Of a DNA stretch of 64,000 nucleotides, positions 1 to 9,336 are shown piece after piece; the first letter of the stretch is position 1; every line of letters begins with the position of its first letter. The stretch comes from Occallatibacter riparius (GTDB taxonomy: Bacteria > Acidobacteriota > Terriglobia > Terriglobales > Acidobacteriaceae): positions 5,518,001 to 5,582,000 of the forward strand of contig NZ_CP093313.1 in the NCBI RefSeq assembly GCF_025264625.1, written 5' to 3'. Position numbers and translations under genes: made by a program. The notes under the pieces were generated by a model that worked only from the letters and a program-made list of their open reading frames with translations, ran no database searches and was not told the origin of the DNA.

Positions 1-2365
1 CCTTCAGCCGCTTGTTGACGGAGTAAGCTGCCATTCCGAAGATGCCTGTGATCGACAAGATGCCGCCCATAACGCCCAGCGCGCCCAGCGCCATCGTGGC
101 CACGCGCGCTGGAAACAAGACGACGTTCAGCAGCGAGTTCCACGTTTCGATATTCACCGGCAGCCCGGCATCCAGTTCGCGCAGCTTCACGCGCATAGCG
201 GCCGCCAGTGCCACCGGGTCAGACCTCGACCGCACAATGACGTGCACCAGGTTTGCAGGTGACTGCATGAAAGGCCGAAACACCGCGGGCTGCTGATCCT
301 CGGTGAGGCTCAAATATTTCCCGTCTTCCGCTACCCCCACAATCTCGATGCGGTTTCCGTGGAGGTCGCGGTAGTACCTTCCCATCGCGTTCGCGACTGT
401 CCCGAACATCTTCACAGCAAACTCCCTGTTCGCAATCGCGACAGGCTGCGCATTCTTGTCGTCGTGCCAGGTGAAGCTGCGGCCAGCCAGCAGACTCGTC
501 GCCGCCGCTTCAAAGTATCCAGGCGAAACATCGTAGGCATACGGCCTGACCGCGACATTCGACTGGCTCAAGTCCCGCGTATCATCCTTGAACGCATTCA
601 CGCGAAAAGCCGCGGTGTACACCAGCGGCGGATAGTTATTCACGAGTCCTGCATGCTCCACTCCAGGAATCGCCTGCATCGCATCCACCAGCCGCCTCTG
701 CATCAACAGCATGTTGTCGCCGCTGTATCCGCCCATTGATAGGTCGACGCCCAGAACCTGCGTGTCCCGCGGCTCAAAGCCGAAATTGCTGTGCAGTGAT
801 TTCAGCAGTCCCCGGATGGCCACCATCGATGCCGTTACGAGCACCGCGCAAATCGCAATCTGCAGCACGAGCAAAGCATCGCGAACAGGGATCCGTCTCG
901 ACAACGGATTCCATCCAGCCTTCACAACTTCGTAAGGATGTGCCCGCATCACCTGGCGCACAGGCACGACCCCAAATAGCAATCCGCTCACCAGCGCAAG
1001 AACGACCGCCACAACAAAGATGCGCGCATCGATAGTGATAGGAATGTGAATCGGCGCGCCCTGAAACGGCTGCCACGCAGCAAGGCTTCTCAACAGTACG
1101 ATGCTTGCACCCAACCCAACTGCTCCACCAGCGCACGAGATCAGCAGCGCTTCGGTGAACAACTGGCGCAACACTCTGCTTCGAGTGGAGCCCAGTGCCA
1201 GCCGTAATGCCATTTCCCTCGAACGGTCCGCAGCATGCGCCGCGAACAGCCCACCAAGGTTGGCGCACGCAGCCAGCAGAATCAACAGCGCTAGCAACGC
1301 CAACCCGGCCACAAACGCACGTATCGCGTCCCCAAACGCGGTCAGTCCGACCTGCCCGAGGCTCCCCTTCTGGTGACGGACATCCTTGGGATACTCCCTC
1401 TGCAATTCATCGCCAATCGCGTTCACGTCCGCTTCGGCATCGCGCACGCTCACACCGCGACGCAGGTGCCCAAACACCTCGAACACCCCCTGCATGTTGG
1501 CGCGCTCACTGAAGGCATTCCCTCCGCCTACCTGCTGCTGGTTCACAATCGGCACATAAAAATCAGGCGCGACGAAGAACAATGTCCCTCGAAATTCATC
1601 CGGAGCAACACCGATCACCGTAAAGGGGTGCTTGTCTACCTGTACGACCCGACCGATGACGGAACGATCGTCATGGAACCTGCTGTGCCAGAAAGCGCGG
1701 CTCAAAACAATATAAGCGGCGCTGTTCTGGCCATGTTCATCCGAGGCATGAAAGAAGCGCCCCAGATAGGGTTGCACCTTCAGCACATCGAAGTAGTTGC
1801 CACTGACAGCGAAGCTCGTAGAGTTCGATGGATTGTTTCCCTCATCGAAACCCACAAACGCAAAGTTGAAACACGCCAGGTCTTCGAAGGTGCGGTTGCG
1901 ATCCCGCAAATCGACATAATTTGGATACGACTGGAAGCCCGATCCATCACCATAGTGCGTTCCGTAAAGACTCTTTACCTCCGGCACCGCGAGGGGCCGC
2001 AACAAGGCGTCCCCAATCCCGAAAACCACCGCGTTCGCGCCAATCGCGAGCGCCATCGTCAGAACCGCCGCAAACGCGAATGCCTTCGATTTGGAGAGGA
2101 CGCGCAGTGCCAGCCGCATGTCCCTCAGCAGGATCTCGAATGAATGGGCACCGAGCGCGGCATAGCTCTCCTCTTTGAACCGTTCGCGTGCTCCAAACGC
2201 GACGCGCGCTTGCCGCTCAGCCGCAGCGCGGGTCATTCCCAACCGTTCAAGATCATCCGCGTAATGCGCAATGTGCGAGGCGAGTTCTTCCTCGAGATCA
2301 TCCACAACTTCGTTAGGCCGCAGAAACTTCCCGGCGATCGATCGAAGATACGCGAACACTTTCAT
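1..2365 (-). CDS. ADOP-type MacB-like ABC transporter permease (partial, C-terminus beyond left edge)
   Basis: About 788 codons stay open from an ATG at 2365 to the left edge. The N-terminus (MKVFAYLRSIAGKFL) is followed by a helical segment rich in E and R, a first membrane helix (KAFAFAAVLTMALAIGANAV), a long periplasmic MacB-PCD-like domain, and an FtsX-like permease block (AGLALLALLILLAACANLGG, then SREMALRLALGSTRSRVLRQ). A second FtsX-like block runs toward the edge (MALGALGVMGGILSITGIFG). This double-FtsX layout with an N-terminal helical extension is that of acidobacterial duplicated orphan permeases, which act without an adjacent ATPase gene. The ATG overlaps the PadR stop (ATGA), so translation is probably coupled and expression PadR-controlled. 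The substrate is unknown; small-molecule efflux is an inference from MacB relatives. Confidence 0.93.
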   Translation of the reverse strand, partial: MKVFAYLRSIAGKFLRPNEVVDDLEEELASHIAHYADDLERLGMTRAAAERQARVAFGARERFKEESYAALGAHSFEILLRDMRLALRVLSKSKAFAFAAVLTMALAIGANAVVFGIGDALLRPLAVPEVKSLYGTHYGDGSGFQSYPNYVDLRDRNRTFEDLACFNFAFVGFDEGNNPSNSTSFAVSGNYFDVLKVQPYLGRFFHASDEHGQNSAAYIVLSRAFWHSRFHDDRSVIGRVVQVDKHPFTVIGVAPDEFRGTLFFVAPDFYVPIVNQQQVGGGNAFSERANMQGVFEVFGHLRRGVSVRDAEADVNAIGDELQREYPKDVRHQKGSLGQVGLTAFGDAIRAFVAGLALLALLILLAACANLGGLFAAHAADRSREMALRLALGSTRSRVLRQLFTEALLISCAGGAVGLGASIVLLRSLAAWQPFQGAPIHIPITIDARIFVVAVVLALVSGLLFGVVPVRQVMRAHPYEVVKAGWNPLSRRIPVRDALLVLQIAICAVLVTASMVAIRGLLKSLHSNFGFEPRDTQVLGVDLSMGGYSGDNMLLMQRRLVDAMQAIPGVEHAGLVNNYPPLVYTAAFRVNAFKDDTRDLSQSNVAVRPYAYDVSPGYFEAAATSLLAGRSFTWHDDKNAQPVAIANREFAVKMFGTVANAMGRYYRDLHGNRIEIVGVAEDGKYLSLTEDQQPAVFRPFMQSPANLVHVIVRSRSDPVALAAAMRVKLRELDAGLPVNIETWNSLLNVVLFPARVATMALGALGVMGGILSITGIFGMAAYSVNKRLK

Positions 2366-2703
2366 ATCTCCTCCGGCCTCGCCTTGAGGGCAGTCGCGAT
2401 CGCTGTTGCCAGCCTATTCCAATCGTCGGTCTCCTCGCCCAGCCGCTTGCGTCCCGCCGCGGTCAGCTCGTAGAACTTGGCCCGCCGGTTGTTTTCAGAC
2501 GTACCCCAGCTTGCCTTCAGCAATCCCTGCCGCAACAGCCGGAACAGCGCAGGATAGAGTGCGCCCTGTTCAATCGTCAGTGCCTGACCCGAAATCTGCG
2601 CAATGCGCAGCAGCACGCCGTAACCGTGCAAAGGACCGAGCGAGACCGCCTTCAGAATCAGCAGGTCGAGCGTGCCCGGGAGGATTTGAGCCTGGTCTGC
2701 CAT
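2362..2703 (-). CDS. PadR-family transcriptional regulator
   Basis: A 113-aa protein with the PadR winged-helix signature: LPGTLDLLILKAVSLGPLHG, then YGVLLRI, then the EQGALYPALFRLLRQGLL recognition segment and RRAKFYELTAAGRKRL wing. The length matches the short PadR-s1 class. It lies immediately upstream of an ADOP permease with an ATGA overlap, the usual acidobacterial pairing, so it most likely represses its own promoter and the permease until a ligand binds. A perfect inverted repeat sits 17 to 42 bases before the start codon. Confidence 0.95.
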   Translation of the reverse strand: MADQAQILPGTLDLLILKAVSLGPLHGYGVLLRIAQISGQALTIEQGALYPALFRLLRQGLLKASWGTSENNRRAKFYELTAAGRKRLGEETDDWNRLATAIATALKARPEEI

Positions 2704-2719
2704 GTCTCTCCTCGGGTGG

Positions 2720-2745
2720 TTAGGAGAGTAGCTCTGTTCTCCTAA
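2720..2745. promoter_or_regulatory. candidate PadR operator (perfect inverted repeat)
   Basis: TTAGGAGA (2720-2727) and TCTCCTAA (2738-2745) form an 8-bp perfect inverted repeat with a 10-base spacer in the 72-base gap between the upstream permease stop and the PadR start. The two half-sites are one helical turn plus apart, fitting a dimeric winged-helix repressor. That PadR binds it is inferred from position and symmetry. Confidence 0.6.
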
Positions 2746-2775
2746 GCTGTCAAGGCGAATATGATCGCGGCCGTA

Positions 2776-5301
2776 TCATTCACTTCGCAGCGTCTCCAGG
2801 GGATCCGCAAAGGCCGCGCGGCGCGCTGGAATCAGCGTGGCCACCAATCCCGCCAGCGCAAGCACAACTCCAGCGCCCACAATGGCGAGGGAGTTCGCAG
2901 AAACCGATCCGTAGAGAAGATGGCCGACATACCGCTCAGCTAGGATGGAAAGAACAGCCCCCGGTACGATGCCCGCGGCGAGAATGCGCGCGGTCTGACC
3001 CACGATAAGCGCCTGAATGTGCCCCCGCGTCGCACCAAGCGCCAGGCGAATGCCGAACTCGCTTCTGCGCCGCGCCGTGCGCGCTGACATCACGCCATAG
3101 AATCCAATCGCGACCAGCAGCAGCGTCAGGCTCCCATAGATAACCGCCAGTCGCGCAAGCAGCTTTTCTGTGCCAAGATCACCATTCAGCTCCGTCGCCA
3201 GCGGCACAATCTCGCTGACCTGCAGCGTGGGATCAACCTCATAGAGCGCGCGACGCACACTGTCGGACAACCGCCGTGGATCACCCATAGCCCTCACCCG
3301 AATGCTGACCGGTGCCGGATTCTGGTTGATATCCATGTAAACCATCGGCGGTGCTTCGCGCTGCGCGCCATTCATGCGCGCATCGGCCACTTCGCCCACA
3401 ATCAGGAATTTGTGATCGTTCGGCGCCGGCTCATACCCAACCCATTGCCCAATCGGATCTGCGTCTCCAAACAACTGCCGCGCATAGGCGCGGCTGATGA
3501 TTGCTACATGCTGCGTCTTCTCCGTGTCACTCGCAGAGAAGTCGCGTCCGTGCAGCATCGGAATTCCAAGCGTGCTAAAGAAGCCGAGCCCGACATGATC
3601 CTCCTGCCCATGCACCTGCGCATCCGTCAGATTGCTGCGGCCATGCACATAGAGAGCGGTAATCCACCCGCAGTGAATGCCGCCGCACATCTCTACTGCC
3701 GCGCTGCGCACGCCGGGGACCGCATTCAGACGTTCCTGTATTCGGCCATAAAGCCCGGGCAGCAGTTCGGGATGCTCGGTGTACCTTGGCTCATGCAACT
3801 CCGGGCGCACCACCAGCACATGCTCACGGTCCATGCCCACATCCACAGTCTCCCAATGCACCAGCGTCGCTGCGAAGCATCCTGACATAGCGGAAAGCAG
3901 AACGGAAAGGCTGACCTGCGTGCCCAGCAGCACATTCGAACGCAGGCGCTGCCGTGCAGTTTGTGCAATGCCCGCAACCTTGGCGCGCGATCCCGCCGCC
4001 TGCACAACGCCGTTGCGAATAAAGAGGATCGCCGGAAGAATGCTGAAGCATAAAAGCGACAGCAGCATGAGCCCCACGCCAAGCACCGCAACAGGCAGGT
4101 TCGGATGCAGATCCAGGGTGAGAAGTGAATTACGGCTCGAAGCCCACCGAACCAGAACTCCGCTGGCCGCGCGGCCCAGCGCAAACGCGCACACAGCGCC
4201 GCCCGCAACCAGAAGCGCATCTTCCAGAACAATCTGCCGAACGAGCCTGCCGCTGCGCGCTCCAAGTGCAATGCGCACGCCCATATCCTGCCCGCGTGCA
4301 TGCAGCCGCGCAAGCTGAAGGTTGGCGAGATTCAAGCAGCCCACCAGAAAAATGGAGATCGATAACGCCATCAGCAGCGTCAGAGGAACCGTAAACCGCT
4401 TCCTCATGCCGTTGTCCGCCATCGGCGCAACTGTGGTCTTCACGCGCAGCAGCGCATCCTTCACGGCCGGATCGGCTGTCGCCTCCGTCATCACCTCGCG
4501 ATCGTTCCGAAAAACCTGGTCCCAATGCGCAAGCACCGCTGCACGCCGCTCCTGCTGAATACGCGCCGTGAGCACTAGCCAAAAGATCGTGGGCTGGTTA
4601 TACCAGGGCTTGCCGAGCGATACATCATGGCCTGGCCCAAGCGAGTCCCACGAGAAAGCAAATGCGCCCGCGCTCTGCAGCGCAAGAGGCATCCAGATAT
4701 CTGGAGCGCGTCCCGTCACATCGCCCAGAAACCTCCGGTGCGCCACGCCGATCACAACAAAAGGGCGTGCATTGAGAAGAATGTGCTGGCCCACCGCCTG
4801 CGGTGCAGAGCCGAATGTGTTGCGCGCGAAATCGTACCGAAGCACAGCGGGCCACTCGCTCTGCCCCAGGTGCTCATCGGCCTGCATGAACAATCGCCCC
4901 GCAGCCGGAGCAACCCCGAGCCCGCTGAAATAGTTGTCGGAAACAGGCGCTAACCCAGCCTGTACCGACGCATGATTGGGAAGCTCAAGTGTGGCATCCT
5001 GAGCATAAGCGGTCGCCATCAAGGGAACGTCCGGCGTAGCTTCGCGCAGGCGCTGGTACGCGGGATAGGAGATCGTCCAGCTCTGATCGAAGGGGCTCCT
5101 CGCAGCATGGATTCTGACCAGCTCTTCCGGATGAGGAACAGGCAATCCGGCCAGAATCACCGCATAGACAAGCTGGAACACGGCAAAGTTCGCGCCGATG
5201 CCAAACGCGAGGGTAAGCAGTGCCGTTGTCGTAAACGCGGTAGCGCGGCGAAGCTGCCGCAGAGCGTACCGGGCATCGTGGAGAAGGTTATCCAGGTCCA
5301 T
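2776..5301 (-). CDS. ADOP-type MacB-like ABC transporter permease
   Basis: An 841-aa permease starting MDLDNLLHDARYALRQLRRA. The frame is open further upstream, but that extension lies inside the preceding gene and is low-complexity, so the ATG at 5301 is used. Features in order: N-terminal amphipathic segment; first helix (TTALLTLAFGIGANFAVFQL); MacB-like periplasmic domain; FtsX block with three helices (LLMALSISIFLVGCLNLANL; GVRIALGARSGRLVRQIV); second periplasmic domain; C-terminal FtsX block (YGSLTLLLVAIGFYGVMSAR; FGIRLALGATRGHIQALIVG). It shares one base with the upstream gene (TGATG), implying coupling. It is a second ADOP paralogue beside the PadR-linked one; no ATPase gene is nearby. 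Confidence 0.93.
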   Translation of the reverse strand: MDLDNLLHDARYALRQLRRATAFTTTALLTLAFGIGANFAVFQLVYAVILAGLPVPHPEELVRIHAARSPFDQSWTISYPAYQRLREATPDVPLMATAYAQDATLELPNHASVQAGLAPVSDNYFSGLGVAPAAGRLFMQADEHLGQSEWPAVLRYDFARNTFGSAPQAVGQHILLNARPFVVIGVAHRRFLGDVTGRAPDIWMPLALQSAGAFAFSWDSLGPGHDVSLGKPWYNQPTIFWLVLTARIQQERRAAVLAHWDQVFRNDREVMTEATADPAVKDALLRVKTTVAPMADNGMRKRFTVPLTLLMALSISIFLVGCLNLANLQLARLHARGQDMGVRIALGARSGRLVRQIVLEDALLVAGGAVCAFALGRAASGVLVRWASSRNSLLTLDLHPNLPVAVLGVGLMLLSLLCFSILPAILFIRNGVVQAAGSRAKVAGIAQTARQRLRSNVLLGTQVSLSVLLSAMSGCFAATLVHWETVDVGMDREHVLVVRPELHEPRYTEHPELLPGLYGRIQERLNAVPGVRSAAVEMCGGIHCGWITALYVHGRSNLTDAQVHGQEDHVGLGFFSTLGIPMLHGRDFSASDTEKTQHVAIISRAYARQLFGDADPIGQWVGYEPAPNDHKFLIVGEVADARMNGAQREAPPMVYMDINQNPAPVSIRVRAMGDPRRLSDSVRRALYEVDPTLQVSEIVPLATELNGDLGTEKLLARLAVIYGSLTLLLVAIGFYGVMSARTARRRSEFGIRLALGATRGHIQALIVGQTARILAAGIVPGAVLSILAERYVGHLLYGSVSANSLAIVGAGVVLALAGLVATLIPARRAAFADPLETLRSE

Positions 5302-5711
5302 CACCGCCAGCTCACGGCCAAATGCCACCGCAGCTCCCGTTGCGCCGTCTTCCGCAGCACCCTCTCGTACTCCCTGAGTTCCGAAAGTACCTGCGCCGTC
5401 TCGGACCCCAGCGCCGCTGGCGTCTCGTCCAGAAAATCGATCAGCGCGCGCACCGTCACCAGCCCGCTCGCCGGGTCGAACCACTGCGGATCGGGCAGGT
5501 GATGCACCCACTCGGGATTGCCGCCGCCCTGGTCCAGCAGCAGCGCCATCGAGTTCTCGTCGGCCGAAAAGAACTCCAGCAGCGGATCGACGCCAAGCCG
5601 CCCGGCCATCCGCTCCAGCGCGTCTTCATTCCGCGCGAGCGCATGCCCATTGACGAAAATATCGAATCCCGGGTCGTCGCCCTCAACAACTATGTAAAGA
5701 CTCGCCGCCAT
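5301..5711 (-). CDS. conserved hypothetical protein coupled to ADOP permease
   Basis: A 136-aa soluble protein starting MAASLYIVVEGDDPGFDIFV; an ATG five codons earlier (5726) is possible. The frame is open to 5924, but that extension crosses a dispersed repeat at 5731-5779 and is not credible. The protein is acidic, with a beta-rich N-terminal half (VNGHALARNEDALERMAGRL) and a helical tail (SELREYERVLRKTAQREL). I do not recognise a characterised family. Its stop overlaps the permease start by one base, so the two are probably made together and it may be a cytoplasmic partner of the permease. Confidence 0.75.
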   Translation of the reverse strand: MAASLYIVVEGDDPGFDIFVNGHALARNEDALERMAGRLGVDPLLEFFSADENSMALLLDQGGGNPEWVHHLPDPQWFDPASGLVTVRALIDFLDETPAALGSETAQVLSELREYERVLRKTAQRELRWHLAVSWR

Positions 5712-5730
5712 CGTCCTCAACCGCATTAGC

Positions 5731-5779
5731 GGTGCCCCATCCCTTACGGCGTATCTTGCCGAACGGGTGGGAGACCACC
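5731..5779 (+). repeat. dispersed hairpin repeat, GGTGCCCCATCC type, copy 1
   Basis: GGTGCCCCATCCC at the left and GGGTGGGAGACCACC at the right bracket a short variable middle. The same ends recur at 21908-21957 and, inverted, at 52854-52889. This copy has the poorest internal pairing. Confidence 0.7.
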
Positions 5780-5947
5780 TCTCTGCCATTGCTTCGTCCC
5801 TAGTGTAGCCATCTCTGATCGCACGCAAACCACAATTCACCTCTCGCGCATCTGCTCGTATAACGGGCAGACCGCCCCACGAGGTGATTACCAACGAGTT
5901 ACCCACGTACCCACGAAAGTCCAAGTACCTTAGAGATAGAATCCTCC

Positions 5948-5953
5948 TATAAT
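5948..5953 (+). promoter_or_regulatory. possible -10 box of the GGDEF gene
   Basis: A perfect TATAAT lies 34 bases before the GTG start at 5987, and an AAAGGTGA ribosome binding site follows at about 5971. No good -35 element is visible at the right distance, so this rests on the -10 alone. Confidence 0.35.
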
Positions 5954-5986
5954 CGTGTCTTCAATCCCCCAAAGGTGACCCTTTAA

Positions 5987-7306
5987 GTGGACTGGAGTAA
6001 GCTGCCGGACCTCATCGCTGTCGGACTGCTCGCGTGGGCCTTCGCCTCGGTCGCGCGCAACAGCCCTACGCGCGTCTCCGCCCACTGGCTCACCGCCTGG
6101 CTCCTCATCGTTCTACACTTCTTCACCTTCATGCTCGTCCCCCTGCGCGCCCCCTATGGCGATGTCGCCGACTACGCCGGCGTTCTCGCGCTCATCTGGG
6201 CCGGAATCCTCTTCATGAGGGCGTCCGTTCCCTACCGCCACGAGAACTCCAGCCTACTTATGCTGATGGTGGTTCTCAGCACCTACACCCTCTATACCGG
6301 CGCTCTGATGTCGAGCGCCCCCAAGCTAATCACGGGTATCGCTGCCGTTCTGCTCGGCCTGGCTCCCGTGGCGGTCGCGTTGATATTCATCCGCGAATTC
6401 ACCCATCCCCTTCGATGGCTCGCGGTGGGCCTCCAGGCCGTTCTCGCTGCGCTCCTGTTGTTTCTGCAAAACCGTCCCAACGGAGCGGACCTGTCGCTGA
6501 ACGCGGTACTCTTCACGGTCTATCTCGGCGCGGCCAGCCACTTCTGGTACATGTACCGTCGCGCCTCCACCGGAGCCATCATCACCATCGTCGGCTTCTT
6601 CCTCTGGGCCAGTGTTTTCCTGGTCTCTCCGTTGATCATTCATTTCAAACCGCAATTGCCCCTCGATGGCGAAGTTTGGAACCTGCCCAAATACGTCGCG
6701 GCCGTCGGCATGATCCTCGTGCTGCTTGAAGACCAGATCGCCCATAGCAAGCATCTCGCGCTGCACGACCCGCTCACTGGCCTGCCGAATCGCCGCCTGT
6801 TCCATGACCGGCTCTCGAGCGCCCTCGAGCGCGCCCGCCGCAGCGAGGAACAGGTTGCGCTCCTCATAATCGACCTCGACCGCTTCAAGCAGGTGAATGA
6901 CACGCTCGGCCATCATGTCGGCGACCTCCTGCTCCAGGAAGTCGCACGCATGTTCAGCGGACGCGTTCGCCGCTCCGACACCGTAGCCCGCACCGGCGGC
7001 GACGAATTCGCCATCATCCTCGAAGGCCCCACAAACCGCAGCGAAGCCAAGCTCGTCGGTCGAACCCTCGTGAAGCTGCTGGAGCAGCCCATCCGCCTGG
7101 AGAGCCGCATGGTCACCGTCGACGCCAGCATGGGGCTCGCTATCTTCCCTGACGACGCCGTAGACGAGGAGTCGCTCTGCATCCGAGCCGATCTGCGCAT
7201 GTACGATTTCAAACGGACCTCGGCCGCCGAAACGCGCTTCTCTCCGAAGCCGGAAACTCCTCCATCCCATCCCGCCCAACTCGATAACGAAACCGCCATT
7301 CTCTGA
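5987..7306 (+). CDS. membrane-bound diguanylate cyclase (GGDEF)
   Basis: A 439-aa protein that would make cyclic di-GMP from two GTP at the membrane. Residues 1 to about 250 hold roughly eight hydrophobic helices. The GGDEF domain starts at HDPLTGLPNRRLFHDRL (about 260), continues with LLIIDLDRFKQVNDTLGHHV and has an intact GGDEF at residues 337-341. RRSD five residues before it is a complete RxxD inhibitory I-site, so product feedback is expected. No EAL domain is present. The start is GTG with AAAGGTGA upstream. The C-terminus (about 30 residues) is Pro/Ser-rich and disordered. The membrane part resembles a sensor but has no recognised ligand motif. Confidence 0.92.
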   Translation: MDWSKLPDLIAVGLLAWAFASVARNSPTRVSAHWLTAWLLIVLHFFTFMLVPLRAPYGDVADYAGVLALIWAGILFMRASVPYRHENSSLLMLMVVLSTYTLYTGALMSSAPKLITGIAAVLLGLAPVAVALIFIREFTHPLRWLAVGLQAVLAALLLFLQNRPNGADLSLNAVLFTVYLGAASHFWYMYRRASTGAIITIVGFFLWASVFLVSPLIIHFKPQLPLDGEVWNLPKYVAAVGMILVLLEDQIAHSKHLALHDPLTGLPNRRLFHDRLSSALERARRSEEQVALLIIDLDRFKQVNDTLGHHVGDLLLQEVARMFSGRVRRSDTVARTGGDEFAIILEGPTNRSEAKLVGRTLVKLLEQPIRLESRMVTVDASMGLAIFPDDAVDEESLCIRADLRMYDFKRTSAAETRFSPKPETPPSHPAQLDNETAIL

Positions 7307-7363
7307 TCGTCTCCGCCAATCTCAAGGTTCCCTTCCCGTTGTCCCCTGACGTATCCTTCCCCC

Positions 7364-7882
7364 ATGAAGACCATCCTGCGAACGCTGCTTTATCTCGCAC
7401 TCATTGTGTGGCTCGGGGCCGAAATCTTCTTCCCGGTAGTGGCTGCCATCAGCTTCAAAACGCAGCCCGACACGCATCTCGCGGGTTCCATTGTCGGCCA
7501 GCTTCTCCGGATTCTTCATTCCATGGGCCTTGTCTCCGGCATCGTCGCACTCGCGCTGCTGGCTCTCGCGCCCACCTGGAACATCTACAAATCCCGCGTG
7601 GTCATCGCGCCGATGGTGGCGCTCGTCATCATGCTTGCCTGCACGGCCTACTCGCAGTTCGGCATCATCCCCGCCATGGAGCGCGACCGAATTGCTGCCG
7701 GCGGCGCCATCGACACCACTGACACTTCCAGCCCCTACACACAGGACTTCAACAAACTCCACGGCCGCAGCACCTTCGTTGAAGAAACCGTGCTTCTCCT
7801 TGGCCTCATCACCGTCGTCCTCGTCGCCCGCGCAGAAACAGCCAGCGCCGAGCAGCCGCGCTTCGCAACAGCCATTCGTTAG
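7364..7882 (+). CDS. DUF4149-like integral membrane protein
   Basis: A 172-aa protein with four predicted helices: LYLALIVWLGAEIFFPVVAA, GLVSGIVALALLALAPTW, RVVIAPMVALVIMLACTAYS and VEETVLLLGLITVVLVAR. The loop after helix 3 has SQFGIIPAMERDR and LHGRSTF, the arrangement seen in DUF4149/TMEM205-like proteins, where the polar IP-M-R and LH-S residues are conserved. Function unknown. No strong ribosome binding site is seen before the ATG. Confidence 0.8.
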   Translation: MKTILRTLLYLALIVWLGAEIFFPVVAAISFKTQPDTHLAGSIVGQLLRILHSMGLVSGIVALALLALAPTWNIYKSRVVIAPMVALVIMLACTAYSQFGIIPAMERDRIAAGGAIDTTDTSSPYTQDFNKLHGRSTFVEETVLLLGLITVVLVARAETASAEQPRFATAIR

Positions 7883-7914
7883 CAAGTGCCGCTCCGCCAC
7901 CGGAGGAAAACATC

Positions 7915-8526
7915 ATGGGACGTGAAGCTCAATGCGACTGCAACTGGTCCGGCGTCACTGCACGAGTAAAGGCGCTGATCGAGCCTCCTGATCTCATCCT
8001 GCGCGGCGGCTTGCATCGCCGCCTGCCTCTCGCCGCGTTGGCAAACGTCCGCGTCGAGGGCGAACTGCTCTGCTTCGAATTCAAAAAGGAGAACATCAGC
8101 CTCGCCCTCGGCAAGACTCTGGCGCCCAAGTGGGTTGCTGCCATCGCGGCTCCTCCCGTGACCGTCGCGAAAAAACTCGGCATCACCCCTGACATCGACG
8201 TGCGCATGATCGGGAACCTCGATGATCGCGACCTGGAGGATGCGCTCCAGGCCGCGAGGGCAGTCAAGGTCAACAGGAGCGGCGACCTTATCATCGCCCG
8301 CGTAAACACCCGCCAGGGCATCTCCGCGGCGCTGAAGTCCGCCGCGGCGGAGCTCGCCGGCGGCACGCCCATCTGGTTCGTCTACCCCAAAGGCCCAGAC
8401 CACCCCATCGACGAATTCGACGTGCGCTCCATGGGCCTCGACGCGGGCCTGGTGGACACGAAGGTAGCATCCGTGTCCGCGCGCCTAACCGCCCTTCGCT
8501 TCGTCAAACGCAAGAACCCGCAGTAG
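7915..8526 (+). CDS. conserved hypothetical protein with DUF3052-like C-terminal half
   Basis: A 203-aa soluble protein preceded by GGAGGAAA. Residues 1-80 look like a small domain (CNWSGVTARVKALIEPPDLI; FEFKKENISLALG). Residues about 85-200 read as the DUF3052 fold: KKLGITPDIDVRMIGNLDD, then GTPIWFVYPKG and GLVDTKVASVSARLTALRFV. The DUF3052 match is from memory of the motif order, not a search. Function unknown. Confidence 0.75.
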   Translation: MGREAQCDCNWSGVTARVKALIEPPDLILRGGLHRRLPLAALANVRVEGELLCFEFKKENISLALGKTLAPKWVAAIAAPPVTVAKKLGITPDIDVRMIGNLDDRDLEDALQAARAVKVNRSGDLIIARVNTRQGISAALKSAAAELAGGTPIWFVYPKGPDHPIDEFDVRSMGLDAGLVDTKVASVSARLTALRFVKRKNPQ

Positions 8527-8928
8527 TGTGTCAGTTTGGGGACAACACGCTTCAGACATTGCTTCCGAGTCAGCGACGACTCGCCCGTGAAACTTGATTC
8601 GGCACACCTTCCGCCCTCCCAACCAACTGTCATCCCGACCGGAGCGCAGCGAAGTGGAGGGATCTGCAGTTGTTCTTGAGCGTTACTTCCGAGTCGCCGA
8701 AACTCGACCGCAACGAGTGTGAAAGTCGCCGGTCACCACATAGAATGCAAGTGGGGTGAAGGGGCTCCACCCGTCCGTACATATACCGGATAGTGTCGGC
8801 GTGGGCGGGCTATGCGTTTGAGTCCGGTGTAGCAACCCGTCAACGGAGAGTAGCCCCACGATCCTCTAGATGGCAGGCGAACAGACGGCATCGCGACGAG
8901 TTGGCGACGACTCGGGACCATGACGGTA
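8527..8928. other. intergenic stretch with one GTCATCC-type dispersed repeat
   Basis: The 402 bases hold no credible gene. At 8629-8671 a GTCATCCCGACCGGAGCGCA... element ends in GGGATCTGCAGTTG, one of several such repeats in the window (see 11486, 21980, 36498, 39297, 39363, 60870). Confidence 0.6.
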
Positions 8929-9336
8929 CTATCGGCGAGAGTTCGTCACCAACGAGGAGCCTGATCGGAATGCCCTCGTAAACAGAAAGACAATGCATTC
9001 ATCTACAAGGTAGATCGCGAAGGCCACGGGCATGACAGCATATGCGGATATCCACTGACTTCCAAAGGTGACTCGGGCGAGCAGCATCGTTTGGCTAAGC
9101 AAGATCAACAGCATCGCAAGCCAAAAACCAAGCTTCCCTCTAGACTCCCATCGGAGCTTCATCACTAGGACACCCATCATCACACACACACAGGCCGCTC
9201 TTCCCCGTCCAAGACCGGCAAAGTAATTAACAATGAGCAACATCGCGAGTCCAGGTAAGGCGCAAACCACCAAATCTCTGCGCTCAAATGCGGCCCATCC
9301 TGTCGGTTCGTTCAAATCCTGCTCATCTTCTGTCAT
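8929..9336 (-). CDS. small integral membrane protein, unknown function
   Basis: A 135-aa protein with an acidic N-terminal tail (MTEDEQDLNEPTGWAAFERR) and four hydrophobic segments: DLVVCALPGLAMLLIVNYFA, AACVCVMMGVLVMKLRW, LGFWLAMLLILLSQTMLLA and AVMPVAFAIYLVDECIVFLF. GC is lower than in neighbouring genes. No family recognised. The composition and helix pattern argue for a real gene, but no near-perfect ribosome binding site is visible. Confidence 0.6.
   Translation of the reverse strand: MTEDEQDLNEPTGWAAFERRDLVVCALPGLAMLLIVNYFAGLGRGRAACVCVMMGVLVMKLRWESRGKLGFWLAMLLILLSQTMLLARVTFGSQWISAYAVMPVAFAIYLVDECIVFLFTRAFRSGSSLVTNSRR

Noticed and set aside
9304..9320. GTTCAAATCC, a T-arm-like tRNA word
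   Set aside because: It lies in the start of a minus gene, with no acceptor, D or anticodon stem around it.
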